A DNA stretch of 64,000 nucleotides from Bifidobacterium commune (GTDB lineage: Bacteria > Actinomycetota > Actinomycetes > Actinomycetales > Bifidobacteriaceae). Both the position numbers and the translations under genes were made by a program. The notes beneath the pieces were generated by a model. That model saw only the letters and a program-made list of their open reading frames with translations, was not told where the DNA came from and did not search any database. The DNA lies in NCBI RefSeq assembly GCF_900094885.1, contig NZ_FMBL01000002.1, positions 240,638 through 304,637 of the forward strand. Reading direction: 5' to 3'. Each line of letters opens with the position of its first letter. Position 1 is the first letter of the stretch. Below, piece by piece: positions 48,381 to 57,805 of the stretch.

Positions 48381-49397
48381 ATGTCCGCGATTCTCGGAGG
48401 AGAACCCACAAAACGACTGGCACTGGTGACAGGAAGATCTTATCCAGAGCAGGCACAGGCCACTGCAGAATGCCTGGGTACCGTGCCTCTAGAAACCACC
48501 GCCTACGACTTCGCCAACGGCGAGATGTATGTGCGCTATACCGAACCGGTGCGCGGCGCTGATGTATTCGTTTTGCAAAGCCATACGGACCCGATCAATA
48601 AGTGGATTATGGAGCAACTGCTGATGGTTGACGCTCTCAAGCGAGCCTCGGCACGTTCCATTACTGTGGTGGCGCCGTTCCTCGGCTATTCCCGTCAAGA
48701 CAAGAAGGGACAGGGACGCGAGCCCATCACGGCCCGCCTGATTTTCGACCTGTTCCAGACCGCAGGCGCCGACCGCATCATGACCATTGACCTGCACGCT
48801 TCGCAGGAGCAAGGTTTCTTTGATGGCCCCGTCGACCATCTGACGGCGATGCCGGTACTGCTCGACTATGTGAAAAACTCGATGCCACTTGGAAACGCGA
48901 CGATTGTCTCCCCCGATGGCGGACGCATCAAAGTCTCGGAACGCTGGGCATCCAAGCTCGGCGGTCTGCCGTTGGCCTTCATTCACAAGACTCGCGATGT
49001 GACGCGCCCCAACCATGCAGTGGCCCACGGCATCATCGGCGAGGTACGAGGACGAGACTGTGTGGTCGTCGATGACATGATCGACACCGCCGGAACCATC
49101 TGCGAAGCCGTACGCACACTTAATGAAGCCGGTGCGAAGTCGGTAACCCTAGTGGCCACCCACGGTCTGCTTTCCGGCCCCGCGGTGGAGCGACTAAAGG
49201 ACTGCGACGTGCGCGAAATCGTCTTGATGGACACCGTCCCCGTACCGGAAGAGAAGCGCCTGCCCAACATGACGGTGCTCTCCATCGCCCCGCTTCTGGC
49301 GGCCGGCATGAAATCGGTCTTCGAGTCCGGATCGGTCTCAGGGCTGATGGACGGACTACCCGAAGACATGCACCCACGCAATTTGTATGCACGCTGA
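48381..49397 (+). CDS. prs: Ribose-phosphate pyrophosphokinase (PRPP synthase)
   Basis: Makes PRPP from ribose 5-phosphate and ATP, feeding nucleotide, tryptophan and histidine synthesis. The 338 residues contain ANGEMYVRYTEPVRGADVFV, APFLGYSRQDKKGQGREPIT, MTIDLHASQEQGFFDGPVDH, and the PRPP loop DCVVVDDMIDTAGTICEAV. GGAAGGCGAG precedes ATG 48381. The short first block ALVTGRSYPEQAQATAE is usual for the family. Downstream lies the ribokinase locus, which could supply its substrate. Confidence 0.97.
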   Translation: MSAILGGEPTKRLALVTGRSYPEQAQATAECLGTVPLETTAYDFANGEMYVRYTEPVRGADVFVLQSHTDPINKWIMEQLLMVDALKRASARSITVVAPFLGYSRQDKKGQGREPITARLIFDLFQTAGADRIMTIDLHASQEQGFFDGPVDHLTAMPVLLDYVKNSMPLGNATIVSPDGGRIKVSERWASKLGGLPLAFIHKTRDVTRPNHAVAHGIIGEVRGRDCVVVDDMIDTAGTICEAVRTLNEAGAKSVTLVATHGLLSGPAVERLKDCDVREIVLMDTVPVPEEKRLPNMTVLSIAPLLAAGMKSVFESGSVSGLMDGLPEDMHPRNLYAR

Positions 49398-49461
49398 GCC
49401 TTCGTACAGACAGCGATGGGGGGGGGCGGAGCGAGACGATTACTGAAACCAGCCTCGTCCC

Positions 49462-49498
49462 GTTGCACCTATCGCCCCGATACGGCAATAGGTGCAAC
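49462..49498. terminator. Hairpin after prs
   Basis: GTTGCACCTAT pairs with ATAGGTGCAAC, with inner GCC/GGC pairs, in a strong hairpin 65 bases after the prs stop. There is no T tract, so termination by hairpin alone is uncertain. Confidence 0.5.
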
Positions 49499-49580
49499 CA
49501 CCCGCGTCAACGGGGGCATCGACCCAACACATACAGAAAGGATGAGATGAGAACACATCTAAGCCGCACCATCACCGAAT

Positions 49581-49609
49581 TTGACTTCTTTGATAAAGCG
49601 TTTTATCAT
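49581..49609 (+). promoter_or_regulatory. Promoter and LacI-type operator before ribokinase
   Basis: TTGACT (49581-49586), a 17-base gap and TATCAT (49604-49609) form a good promoter. The operator TGATAAAGCGTTTTATCA (49591-49608) fills the spacer and covers the -10. It is palindromic about a central CG, as LacI-family operators are, so bound repressor would block polymerase directly. Confidence 0.88.
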
Positions 49610-49678
49610 GTTCCATCAGATAACCTTCATTCAGTTTTTGGAAGCTTTAACATTTAATCGACGCGAAACGAGGATGAG

Positions 49679-50650
49679 ATGAGCGCGAGTCCACTTTCTT
49701 TATTGTCTGATATTTCAGGTTCCATCAGCATCGTCGGTTCGATGAATGCCGATTACACGGTAACCACCGAGCGCCTGCCCAAGCCGGGCGAGACCATCAA
49801 TGGCGGCCCGCTGCGCATCCTCCCCGGCGGCAAATCAGGCAACCAGGCCGCAGCGGCCGCACGCCTCGGCGCTCACGTCAACATTTTCGGTGCGGTCGGC
49901 TCGGACGATAACGCGGACTTCCTGCTCGCCCAGCTTGCCGATGCCGGCGTTGACACCTCCCATGTCCGCCACGTGGAGGGCGCCAGTGGCACCACCGTGA
50001 TCACCGTCGACGACAACGGCGAGAACACCATCGTTTACTCCGCGGGATCGAACGCTAAGGTAGATTCCGAATATGTTGAGCAGCAAAAGGACGTGCTGCT
50101 CAACTCCTCCGTACTCGGCCTGTGCCTGGAGAGCCCCATCGATGCCGTGACCGCCACCGCAAGAATGTGCCACGATGCCGGAATTAAGGTGCTTCTGAAC
50201 GATTCCCCCTTCACCGACAAATTGCCGGAAGAACTGATCGAGTACTCGGATATCCTGCTGATCAATGAGCACGAAATGGCTCAGCTGCTCAATATCGCGG
50301 AGCCGAGCAACGGCGACTGGCTGGGCATGGATTGGGGCTATATCGCTCGCGCTATGCATGAGTTCGGCTTTAAAGAAGCCCTGGTCACCCTGGGCGGAGA
50401 AGGTGCCATGGCCATCGACGGCGACCAGACCTATCACATCAATGCCGCCAAGATCGACGCAGTGGACACCACTGGCTGCGGCGATGCCTTCATGGGTACG
50501 CTGCTCGCCGGTCTAGCCTCCAAGTTCACTCTCAGCGATTCTGCATCCTTGGCCTCATACGTTGCTGCTTATGCCGCAACGAACTATGGCGCGCAGGCTT
50601 CCTACGGAAGCAGCGAGCAGATCAAGGCTTTCTTCGCCGACGCCAACTAG
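49679..50650 (+). CDS. rbsK: Ribokinase, PfkB family
   Basis: Phosphorylates D-ribose to ribose 5-phosphate. The 323 residues show IVGSMNADYTVTTERLPKPG, the GGKSGNQAAAAARLGAHV entry motif, ILLINEHEMAQLL, and the catalytic DTTGCGDAFMGTLLAGLAS with the Asp base. ACGAGGATGAG precedes ATG 49679. It is transcribed from the operator-promoter just upstream and lies 110 bases before the LacI-family gene, probably in one unit with it. Together with the nucleoside hydrolases downstream it would complete ribose salvage from nucleosides. Confidence 0.92.
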   Translation: MSASPLSLLSDISGSISIVGSMNADYTVTTERLPKPGETINGGPLRILPGGKSGNQAAAAARLGAHVNIFGAVGSDDNADFLLAQLADAGVDTSHVRHVEGASGTTVITVDDNGENTIVYSAGSNAKVDSEYVEQQKDVLLNSSVLGLCLESPIDAVTATARMCHDAGIKVLLNDSPFTDKLPEELIEYSDILLINEHEMAQLLNIAEPSNGDWLGMDWGYIARAMHEFGFKEALVTLGGEGAMAIDGDQTYHINAAKIDAVDTTGCGDAFMGTLLAGLASKFTLSDSASLASYVAAYAATNYGAQASYGSSEQIKAFFADAN

Positions 50651-50760
50651 TACTTCCTAGCTCCGTAGCTTCTCTTAAGGTAGAATGCATGGTTGGATAC
50701 CGGTCATCAAGATCGGGCGCGGCATTCGCAGCCGACGATTACAGCGCGAAAGGCGGTTCG

Positions 50761-51822
50761 ATGAAAAAACATGCGACTCTAAGAGATATAGCTACCGCCG
50801 CAGGAGTTTCCATCACCACCGTCTCGCTGGTCCTCAACAATCATCCAACCCGCGTTTCGGACGAGAAGCGTGCTCTGATCAAGCATGAGGCCGAGAGACT
50901 GCATTACATCCCCAACCAGACCGCGCGAAGCCTGGTCACGAATCAGTCGATGCTGCTGGCACTACTGGTTCCCGACATCGAGAATTTGTTCTTCGCCTCG
51001 CTCGCCAAGCAGGTTGAAGATGCCTGCAGCACCGATGGCTACTCATTGATCATCGCCAATTCGAATGATTCAAAAGCAAACGAAATCAAGCTGTTACGAC
51101 AATTCGAGTCGCGCAACATCGACGGTCTCTTCCTGATCCCCTCAAGCGAATCAACCAAGGATTCCACCGATCTGAGACAAAAGGTCGCACAGATGAATTG
51201 CCCCGTGGTACTTACGGATCGCTTGGTTCGCGAAAAATGGTGTGATGCCGTCGGATCCGACAACTACTGCGGAGGACAGTTGTCCGCGAAACTGTTCGTT
51301 GAAGCCGGTCATACCAATATCGCCTGCATCTCCGGCCGTCACGACAACGGCAACGCAGAAGCCCGAAAAGCGGGATTCGTGAATGAGCTACGCAAAAACA
51401 ACATCGAAATAGACCCGGAACTTGATTGCTACGGTGCCTATCGATTCGACGGCGGCTATCAGGTCGCCGACCAGATCATCGATTCAGACGCCACCGCGGT
51501 CTTCTGCTGCAACGATCTGATGGCGTTGGGTTTTTCGAAGCGAGCAAACGAACGTGGGCTCAGCATCCCACATGACATCTCCGTGGCCGGATACGACAAT
51601 GTGATGAACAGCCTCGGCATCGCTTCCGACCTGACCACCATCGATCAGGACGTACCAAGCCTAGTGCAGGCCTGCCACGATCGCATGATGAACCGCATCA
51701 ATCGGCAGAACGATTCAACAGAGCAAACTCCTTGGCTGAGCGACCCACAAACATTGCTGATCAAACCAAGAACGGTTATCAGGGATTCGATCCGATCGCT
51801 GCATCAGACCAGCGTCGACTAG
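50761..51822 (+). CDS. LacI-family transcriptional repressor (RbsR-like)
   Basis: DNA-binding regulator with the LacI helix-turn-helix at residues 4-24 (TLRDIATAAGVSITTVSLVL), the hinge and YIPNQTARSLVTNQSMLLAL, and a periplasmic-binding-like effector domain with DNYCGGQLSAKLFVEAGHTN, DATAVFCCNDLMALGFSKRA and SVAGYDN. I chose ATG 50761 (353 residues) because it starts right at the HTH and has AAAGGCGG upstream. The gene lies between ribokinase and the nucleoside modules. Three copies of one LacI-type operator occur in this locus and nowhere else that I noticed, so it most likely represses all three units. The inducer may be ribose or a nucleoside. Confidence 0.9.
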   Translation: MKKHATLRDIATAAGVSITTVSLVLNNHPTRVSDEKRALIKHEAERLHYIPNQTARSLVTNQSMLLALLVPDIENLFFASLAKQVEDACSTDGYSLIIANSNDSKANEIKLLRQFESRNIDGLFLIPSSESTKDSTDLRQKVAQMNCPVVLTDRLVREKWCDAVGSDNYCGGQLSAKLFVEAGHTNIACISGRHDNGNAEARKAGFVNELRKNNIEIDPELDCYGAYRFDGGYQVADQIIDSDATAVFCCNDLMALGFSKRANERGLSIPHDISVAGYDNVMNSLGIASDLTTIDQDVPSLVQACHDRMMNRINRQNDSTEQTPWLSDPQTLLIKPRTVIRDSIRSLHQTSVD

Positions 51823-52259
51823 AGCCGCATATCGCCGCAGAGGTTGTGCCACTGCTTCCAGTTCATCGAGGCACTTTACGGGTGAATATCGCTTTGGGGC
51901 ATCCCCACTCGTTTTACTGTCACGAGCCATCATCTTCCCGCTGCAAAACAAGCGGATGAAGCCTCTGCATACAGGCACGATCGAAGCTGACACCAGTGCG
52001 GTGAACCTGTCGGCGATTGTTGTTTGCCGTGTGATTACGACACGCCATGAATTGGTTCACAACAGAAAACCGATCACAAACGCCTCGAATCCCATGATCG
52101 GTTCCGTTTACCAAAGCCATTGAAAATCCTCGAATATATGCCCCAAGAATAAAAGAAGGCCGCATGCTTCAGCGACTGTTTTTACCTTCACACGTTGAAA
52201 CAGTTGTTCTGAGAGTGGTTTGGCCAGCTATCGGAAAGTATTTATTATTGCTAACATAT
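51823..52259. other. Intergenic region after the repressor gene
   Basis: No gene is supported. A hairpin of arms ACCGATCA (52069-52076) and TGATCGGT (52095-52102) lies 245 bases after the repressor stop. Short open frames have no family features. The right end holds the operator of the next unit. Confidence 0.45.
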
Positions 52260-52277
52260 TGATAAAGCGTTTTACCA
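52260..52277 (+). promoter_or_regulatory. LacI-type operator before nucleoside module 1
   Basis: TGATAAAGCGTTTTACCA differs from the ribokinase operator at one base. It lies 92 bases before the first nucleoside hydrolase start. Confidence 0.85.
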
Positions 52278-52368
52278 ATATTAATGCGAAGTTACGAGCA
52301 ATGGCGCCCTTTGGATAACATTATATTGAAGTTACACTTCAGCCTAAACGCTACTGGAAGGCAGTGGA

Positions 52369-53328
52369 ATGAAAAAGAAGATCATCCTTGATCTGGATAC
52401 GGGAATTGACGATACCCTCGCCATCTCCTACATCCTCGGCAGCCCTGAGGTCGAACTCATCGGCATCACCAGCACGTACGGCAATGTCCTCGTGGATCAA
52501 GGTATCCGCAACGACCTCGCCGTCACCGACCTGCTCGGTCATCCCGAGGTACCCGTATACCCGGGCGAGAGCCATGCCCTGAACGCAGACTCGTTCGCGG
52601 TTTCCGACATTTCCGCTTTCATCCACGGCAAGAACGGCATCGGTGACGTCAACATTCCCGATTCCTTTCGCAATGCCGAAAGCATGAACGCAGTCGACTT
52701 CATCATCGACTCGGTCAAAAAGTATGGCAAGGACCTCACATTCGTGCCCACCGGCCCCGAGACCAACATTGCCAAGGCACTTCAGAAGGCTCCTGAAATC
52801 AAGGATGAGATCGGCAGCATCGTGATCATGGGCGGCGCACTGACCGTGTGCGGCAACGTGAGTGCTACGACCGAAGCCAACATCTCCCAAGACCCTGAAG
52901 CCTGTGACATTCTTTTCCGTTCCGGTGCACCAGTAACGATGGTCGGCCTTGACGTGACTCTGCAGACATTGATGACCTACAAGGATTCTCAGCAGTGGCG
53001 CGAAATCGGTACATCGGCCGCCACATTCCTTGCGGACATGGTTGATTACTACATCAAGGCTTACGAGACCACTTCGCCGCACCTCGGCGGATGCGGCCTG
53101 CACGATCCGCTCGCGGCGGCTGTTGCGGTTGATCCGACGCTGGTCACGACCCTTGATATGAACATGAAGGTCGACACCGAAGGCGAGATTCGCGGCCGCA
53201 CCATCGGCGACAACGAACGTCTGAACGACCCGCACAAGACCATCAAAGTCGCGGTAGGAGTCGACAAGGAACGCTTCCTGAACGAATTCATGACTCGTAT
53301 CGGCAACCTTGCTGCATCGGCAAAGTAA
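52369..53328 (+). CDS. Nucleoside hydrolase 1 (IUNH/Rih family)
   Basis: Cleaves ribonucleosides to free base and ribose. The 319 residues begin with the calcium-binding motif KKIILDLDTGIDDTLAISYI (Asp cluster). They also have FVPTGPETNIAKAL, IVIMGGALTVCGNV, EANISQDPEACDILF and GCGLHDPLAAAVAVDP with the His-Asp active-site pair. GGAAGG precedes ATG 52369. Base preference (uridine, inosine or mixed) is not readable. It forms a two-gene unit with the MFS gene 29 bases downstream and is preceded by the LacI-type operator. Confidence 0.94.
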   Translation: MKKKIILDLDTGIDDTLAISYILGSPEVELIGITSTYGNVLVDQGIRNDLAVTDLLGHPEVPVYPGESHALNADSFAVSDISAFIHGKNGIGDVNIPDSFRNAESMNAVDFIIDSVKKYGKDLTFVPTGPETNIAKALQKAPEIKDEIGSIVIMGGALTVCGNVSATTEANISQDPEACDILFRSGAPVTMVGLDVTLQTLMTYKDSQQWREIGTSAATFLADMVDYYIKAYETTSPHLGGCGLHDPLAAAVAVDPTLVTTLDMNMKVDTEGEIRGRTIGDNERLNDPHKTIKVAVGVDKERFLNEFMTRIGNLAASAK

Positions 53329-53357
53329 CCCGCAACAAGCTATTCCAAGGAAAAAGA

Positions 53358-54785
53358 ATGACCGAAATAAACAATCAGGGCACCGTCAACCCCTCAACTT
53401 CGGCAGTTCAGAACGAGCCCGAAATTACCAACGAAATGGCCATCAAAGCCTTGATTCCGCTGTTGATCACCTTTATCCTAGGCACCCTATGCCTGCAAGG
53501 ATTCAATCTGGTGTTCACCGAGGTCGGCAAGGACGTCGGAGCTCCGGCTCAGGCTTCTCTGATTACCGCACTGCCCAGCATCGTGCTCGGCATAGTCTGC
53601 TTCGTTTACGGCTCCCTGGGTGACTTTGTCTCCCTGAAAAAGCTCGTCGTCGTGGGCATCATCCTGCTGCTGGTAGGATCCGCTTTCGGATTCGCCGCCA
53701 ACATCTTCATGCAGGCAAACATCTGGACTGTCATCATCGCCCGCATTATCCAGACAGCCGGTGAACAGGTGGCCGGATCGGTTTACCTCGTGGTTGCCAG
53801 CAAGTACTTGAAGGACTCCCTCAAGGTTATCTTCTTCGGTATCTTTACCGCTGGCTATCAGGTCTCCGCAGCCATCGGTGTCTTCGCCGCAGGCTGGCTG
53901 ACTTCCATCCACTGGCAGTATCTCTTCCTGATTCCGATCGTCACCGTGGTCTTCCTTCCGCTCCTGCTGCACAACCTGCCGAATAAGTCTGGCACTGGCA
54001 ACAAGGTGGACGTTTGGGGCTTCACCATCTTTGGCACCGCCACCGCGTTCCTGACCCTCTTCTTCTCCTACACCGCTTGGTGGATGCTTCTGGTTTCGGC
54101 CGCTCTCTACGTCGTCTTCGCGGTGTACATCCACAAGGCCTCCAACCCGTTCATCACCCCAACCTTCTTCCACAACAAGCATTGGATCATGGCCATCAGT
54201 CTGATTCTGCTTTTCTACCTGCCGAACTATTCCTTCTCCCCGATCTTCAATGCAATCGGCACGGGAATCTATCACCTCGGCACCCAGGAAGTTTCACTCT
54301 ACATCGTGTGGGCTTTCGTGGTGGCAGCCGTGTTCGGCACCTGCTCCGGTTGGATCATCGACAAGATCGGCAAGCGTGCGGGCATCATCTGCGCGGCCTG
54401 CTTCCAGCTCATCGGCTTGATCATCGCCGCATTTTGCGTCAGCGTCAGTCCTGCGGCGCTTGCAATCGCCGGATGCCTATACTACGCAGGCGTGGGCTTG
54501 CTGTACTCCCCGGTGGTCGATACCGCCTTGGGCACACTGAGCAAGGATGAGTCCGGCCGTGGCGTCGGCATGAACGATCTGGCGATGAACGTCGCCGGTT
54601 CCATTGGCATCGCCATCATCGGTGGCTTGATGACCTCGAAGAACATGACCGGTTTCAGCATTGCCGGTTTGACCGGCGATGCTGCGAACTTCAGCAACCT
54701 GTTCCTGGTCGCTTCCATCGCCACCATTATCGGCCTTGCCATCTTCCTCATCTTCAACAAGGCCATCTACAGCGAGAGCGAGTGA
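53358..54785 (+). CDS. MFS transporter of nucleoside module 1
   Basis: Twelve or more hydrophobic segments over 475 residues, with MFS features FVYGSLGDFVSLKKL (motif A-like), ARIIQTAGEQVAGSVYLVVA (motif B-like) and GWIIDKIGKRAG in the second half. The first 30 residues are polar. It lies 29 bases after nucleoside hydrolase 1 and ends before a strong terminator. Uptake of nucleosides is inferred from its position; the paralogue of module 2 is clearly related. Other MFS classes in bifidobacteria carry sugars, so ribose is an alternative substrate. Confidence 0.85.
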   Translation: MTEINNQGTVNPSTSAVQNEPEITNEMAIKALIPLLITFILGTLCLQGFNLVFTEVGKDVGAPAQASLITALPSIVLGIVCFVYGSLGDFVSLKKLVVVGIILLLVGSAFGFAANIFMQANIWTVIIARIIQTAGEQVAGSVYLVVASKYLKDSLKVIFFGIFTAGYQVSAAIGVFAAGWLTSIHWQYLFLIPIVTVVFLPLLLHNLPNKSGTGNKVDVWGFTIFGTATAFLTLFFSYTAWWMLLVSAALYVVFAVYIHKASNPFITPTFFHNKHWIMAISLILLFYLPNYSFSPIFNAIGTGIYHLGTQEVSLYIVWAFVVAAVFGTCSGWIIDKIGKRAGIICAACFQLIGLIIAAFCVSVSPAALAIAGCLYYAGVGLLYSPVVDTALGTLSKDESGRGVGMNDLAMNVAGSIGIAIIGGLMTSKNMTGFSIAGLTGDAANFSNLFLVASIATIIGLAIFLIFNKAIYSESE

Positions 54786-54821
54786 TTCGACACTCACCCG
54801 CTTCGCCCGAATGACCGAACT

Positions 54822-54860
54822 AAGCCGGGACCTGATATTACATCAGGCCCGGCTTTTTGA
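54822..54860 (+). terminator. Terminator of nucleoside module 1
   Basis: AAGCCGGGACCTGAT pairs with ATCAGGCCCGGCTT and is followed by TTTGAT. It lies 37 bases after the MFS stop. Confidence 0.93.
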
Positions 54861-55277
54861 TAATCATCTCTGCCCGAGATACATGCCGGCATCAATGAAA
54901 TGCATGCAGAACGAGACTGACGACATCAACAGGGGCAAAACGGCAAAGAGCCGGACACATCGTTGCGGGTTCCTGCCTTAATATTCGATTACAACACGGT
55001 TCATCGATGCGGCAAGCAGCAAATAGCGATGCAATGTTGCATTCCATATCGATTTCTGCAGTGTTTTGCTTGCACCCCGATATGTATTGACATCCGAAAT
55101 CCACAGTCAATATCAGCAACGATTCACAAATGTTTTGGTTTGGTTTTCGACATTTCTAAATATATTGCCGCTTATCATCAACGAAATTATTCAATATATT
55201 ATCAGATACGTAATATGTAAGACATGCACATCTAATTTGACGCCTTGAGGAAAACAAATTATTATATAAACCGATCT
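54861..55277. other. A+T-rich intergenic region before nucleoside module 2
   Basis: About 420 bases with no supported gene and a marked fall in G+C compared with both flanks, especially from 55080. No IS or terminal repeats are seen. It leads straight into the operator of module 2. Confidence 0.45.
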
Positions 55278-55295
55278 TGATAAAGCGTTTTATCA
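55278..55295 (+). promoter_or_regulatory. LacI-type operator before nucleoside module 2
   Basis: TGATAAAGCGTTTTATCA, identical to the ribokinase operator, lies 99 bases before the second nucleoside hydrolase start. TTGATA at its left end and CATAAA 18 bases on (55301-55306) could be -35 and -10. Confidence 0.88.
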
Positions 55296-55393
55296 AAATT
55301 CATAAAAATTAACATGCAACGGAGCACGGCATCCAAGGGAGGTTCTGGACACCGCCGCAGCAATGAATCCCCGTAATTGAGAAAGGCATTTTT

Positions 55394-56347
55394 ATGAAAA
55401 AGGTTATTCTAGACCTTGATACAGGTATCGACGACGCCCTTGCCTTGTCGTATATCCTTGGCTCGCCGGACGCCGAACTCATCGGCATCACCGCGACCTA
55501 TGGCAATGTCGTCATCGAGCAGGGCGTTACCAACAATCTGAATCTTCTTGCGATGTACCATCGGGAAGACGTCCCGGTCTACAAAGGAATTGCCTACCCC
55601 ACGGGGACCACATCTTTCGAGCCTGAATGGTTCGTTTACCACGGCAAAAACGGAACAGGCAACATCTCCATTCCCGCCACCGCCACACGTACCGCGGAAG
55701 AAAAATCAGCCGTCGATTTCATTATCGATTCCGTACGCGAATACGGCAATGACCTCGTGGTCATATCAACCGGATCTTCCACCACCATTGCAGCCGCCCT
55801 CGAAAAGGCACCTGAGATCATCGGCAAGATTCATCTTGTGGTGATGGGCGGATCGTTGACCCAACCGGGCAATTGCAATCCATTCCAGGAAGCGAACATG
55901 GGACAGGATCCGATCGCATCCAACAAGATGTTTGCCACGGACGCCGACATCACCATGGTCGGTCTCGACGTTACCACCCAGGCGCTGATGAGCAGGGAAA
56001 ACACACAGGCCCTTCGCGACACCGGCACCACCAGCGGAAAGTTCCTTGCCGACATGACCGATTACTACATCGGTGTCAGCGAAAACGACGAAGGCGCGCC
56101 GCAGGGCGTATGCAACCTGCACGATCCGCTCGCAGCCGCGGTGGCGCTCGACCCCACGCTGGTCAAGACCTTCCCAATCAACCTCAAAGTCGAGACAGAA
56201 GGACCGAGCATTGGCCGCACCATCGGCGACCCGTCCAGGCTCCTGTCTCCTGTCAAGAACACGAAGGTTGCGTTGGAAGTCGATACAAAACGTTTCACGG
56301 AACGATTCATGGAACGACTGCTCTCGCTCGTAACCTCGATCGACTGA
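55394..56347 (+). CDS. Nucleoside hydrolase 2 (IUNH/Rih family)
   Basis: Paralogue of the enzyme at 52369. The 317 residues start KKVILDLDTGIDDALALSYI and keep VISTGSSTTIAAAL, LVVMGGSLTQPGNC, EANMGQDPIASNKMF and GVCNLHDPLAAAVALDP. Differences cluster in the segment after TYGNV and around residues 55-85, which shape the base pocket, so the two may prefer different nucleosides. GAGAAAGG precedes ATG 55394. It pairs with an MFS gene 27 bases downstream, exactly as in module 1. Confidence 0.94.
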   Translation: MKKVILDLDTGIDDALALSYILGSPDAELIGITATYGNVVIEQGVTNNLNLLAMYHREDVPVYKGIAYPTGTTSFEPEWFVYHGKNGTGNISIPATATRTAEEKSAVDFIIDSVREYGNDLVVISTGSSTTIAAALEKAPEIIGKIHLVVMGGSLTQPGNCNPFQEANMGQDPIASNKMFATDADITMVGLDVTTQALMSRENTQALRDTGTTSGKFLADMTDYYIGVSENDEGAPQGVCNLHDPLAAAVALDPTLVKTFPINLKVETEGPSIGRTIGDPSRLLSPVKNTKVALEVDTKRFTERFMERLLSLVTSID

Positions 56348-56374
56348 GCATAAACAGGGAAAGGAAATACGACA

Positions 56375-57781
56375 ATGACCGATGTCAGCCCCCAAACAAC
56401 GACCGCGGAAGCGGACGCTCTGTTTGAAGAGAACCGACGCAAGACCAAGAAGGCACTACCCAGCCTCCTGATCGTCTTTACCCTCGGCACACTGATGCTT
56501 CAGGCGTTCAACCTGGTGTTCCAGAACATCGGCGATTCGCTGAACATGTCTTCAAGCGCTTCGCTTATCAGCACCCTTCCAGGCATCGTGCTCGGTGTGG
56601 TGTGCATGCTTTACGGCACGCTCTGCGATTTCATCTCGCCCAAGCGAATCACCATCGCCGGCGTTACCGCACTGGTTCTCGGCAGCTTGCTGGGCTTCTT
56701 TGGTGCATCGAACTTCTGGATCGTTCTTATCGCACGTATGATTCAGGTCGCTGGCGCCCAGGTCGAAGGCTCCGTCTTCCTGGTGATGGCCATGAAGTAT
56801 CTGAAGGACAATGAAAAGGCCGTCTATCTCGGTGTATTCAACGCCGTGTACTACCTCGCGTCAGCATTCGGCGTCTTCGCCGGCGGTTTCATCACCTCCT
56901 TCGATTGGAAGTATCTCTTCCTCGTTCCAGCACTCTCGATCTTCTGCGTGCCGTTCATCGTGAAGAACACCCCCGACATCAGCGCCAAAGGCGAGAAGAT
57001 GGACTACATCGGCATCATCATCTTCGCACTCTTCGCGGCACTCATCGCGATCTACTTCTCCTTCCCGAGCGTTTGGTACATCGTCGGCATCATCGCGCTC
57101 GCTGCGATCTTCGCTCTTTGGGTCGCTTTCAGCAGCCACCCGTTCCTGTCGAAGAGCTTCATCACCAACGGCAAGTTCATGTCGATTGTTCTGCTGCAGT
57201 TCGTCTACTACTTCTTCAACTTCGCCTGCGTGCCGATCTACAACATCATCGGCGACAAGATCTATAACATGCCGCTTACCACGATCTCGCTGTGCCTGAC
57301 CATTGTTTATGTGGTGGCCACTATCGTAGGCGTGTTCTCAGGCCCACTGATCAACAAGCTCGGCCGTACGACCACCCTTGCGATCGCATCGGTAATGCTG
57401 GTTGTCGGCTTCGCTGGCTCCGCTATCTTCATCACGACCAGCTTCTGGCTGCTGACCGCACTGGCCTGCATCTTCATCGCCGGTATCACCGCCGTTTACA
57501 CCCCGCTCTACGATGCGGCATCCTATGCGCTTCCGGTCGACGAGAACGGGCGCGGCGTTGGTATTCTCGACCTGGTCATGAACACCTCCGCTTCCATCGG
57601 TATGGCCGTGTACTCCGCGTTGATGGCGAACCCTGCCATGGAAACCAAGGGCCTGTTCGGAGTTGACAAGGGCGTTGCCGCAGCGACTTCAAACATGTTC
57701 TGGATTATGGCAACCGCTGCATTGCTCGCCCTCATTCTTTTCGTGATTTTCAGGAAGTCGTTCAAAAGCAACAAACAGTAA
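56375..57781 (+). CDS. MFS transporter of nucleoside module 2
   Basis: Paralogue of the MFS protein of module 1 (468 residues, 12 or more hydrophobic segments). It shares LPGIVLGVVCMLYGTLCDFI, ARMIQVAGAQVEGSVFLVMA, MKYLKDNEKAVYLGVFNAVY and DENGRGVGILDLVMNTSASI, with near-equal spacing. The start has GGAAAGGA upstream. It is the last gene of the locus and ends before a bidirectional hairpin. Transport of nucleosides is inferred from linkage; a distinct substrate from module 1 would explain the duplication. Confidence 0.85.
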   Translation: MTDVSPQTTTAEADALFEENRRKTKKALPSLLIVFTLGTLMLQAFNLVFQNIGDSLNMSSSASLISTLPGIVLGVVCMLYGTLCDFISPKRITIAGVTALVLGSLLGFFGASNFWIVLIARMIQVAGAQVEGSVFLVMAMKYLKDNEKAVYLGVFNAVYYLASAFGVFAGGFITSFDWKYLFLVPALSIFCVPFIVKNTPDISAKGEKMDYIGIIIFALFAALIAIYFSFPSVWYIVGIIALAAIFALWVAFSSHPFLSKSFITNGKFMSIVLLQFVYYFFNFACVPIYNIIGDKIYNMPLTTISLCLTIVYVVATIVGVFSGPLINKLGRTTTLAIASVMLVVGFAGSAIFITTSFWLLTALACIFIAGITAVYTPLYDAASYALPVDENGRGVGILDLVMNTSASIGMAVYSALMANPAMETKGLFGVDKGVAAATSNMFWIMATAALLALILFVIFRKSFKSNKQ

Positions 57782-57805
57782 TTAGCCAGTTACCTTGGTT
57801 TACGA

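Noticed and set aside
51732..52165. Short frames on both strands after the LacI-family gene
   Set aside because: They overlap the end of the repressor gene or each other, lack ribosome sites and have no protein-family features.
54861..55277. A+T-rich stretch as a possible mobile-element scar
   Set aside because: No terminal inverted repeats, target duplications or transposase remnants are visible. Low G+C is common in promoter regions.
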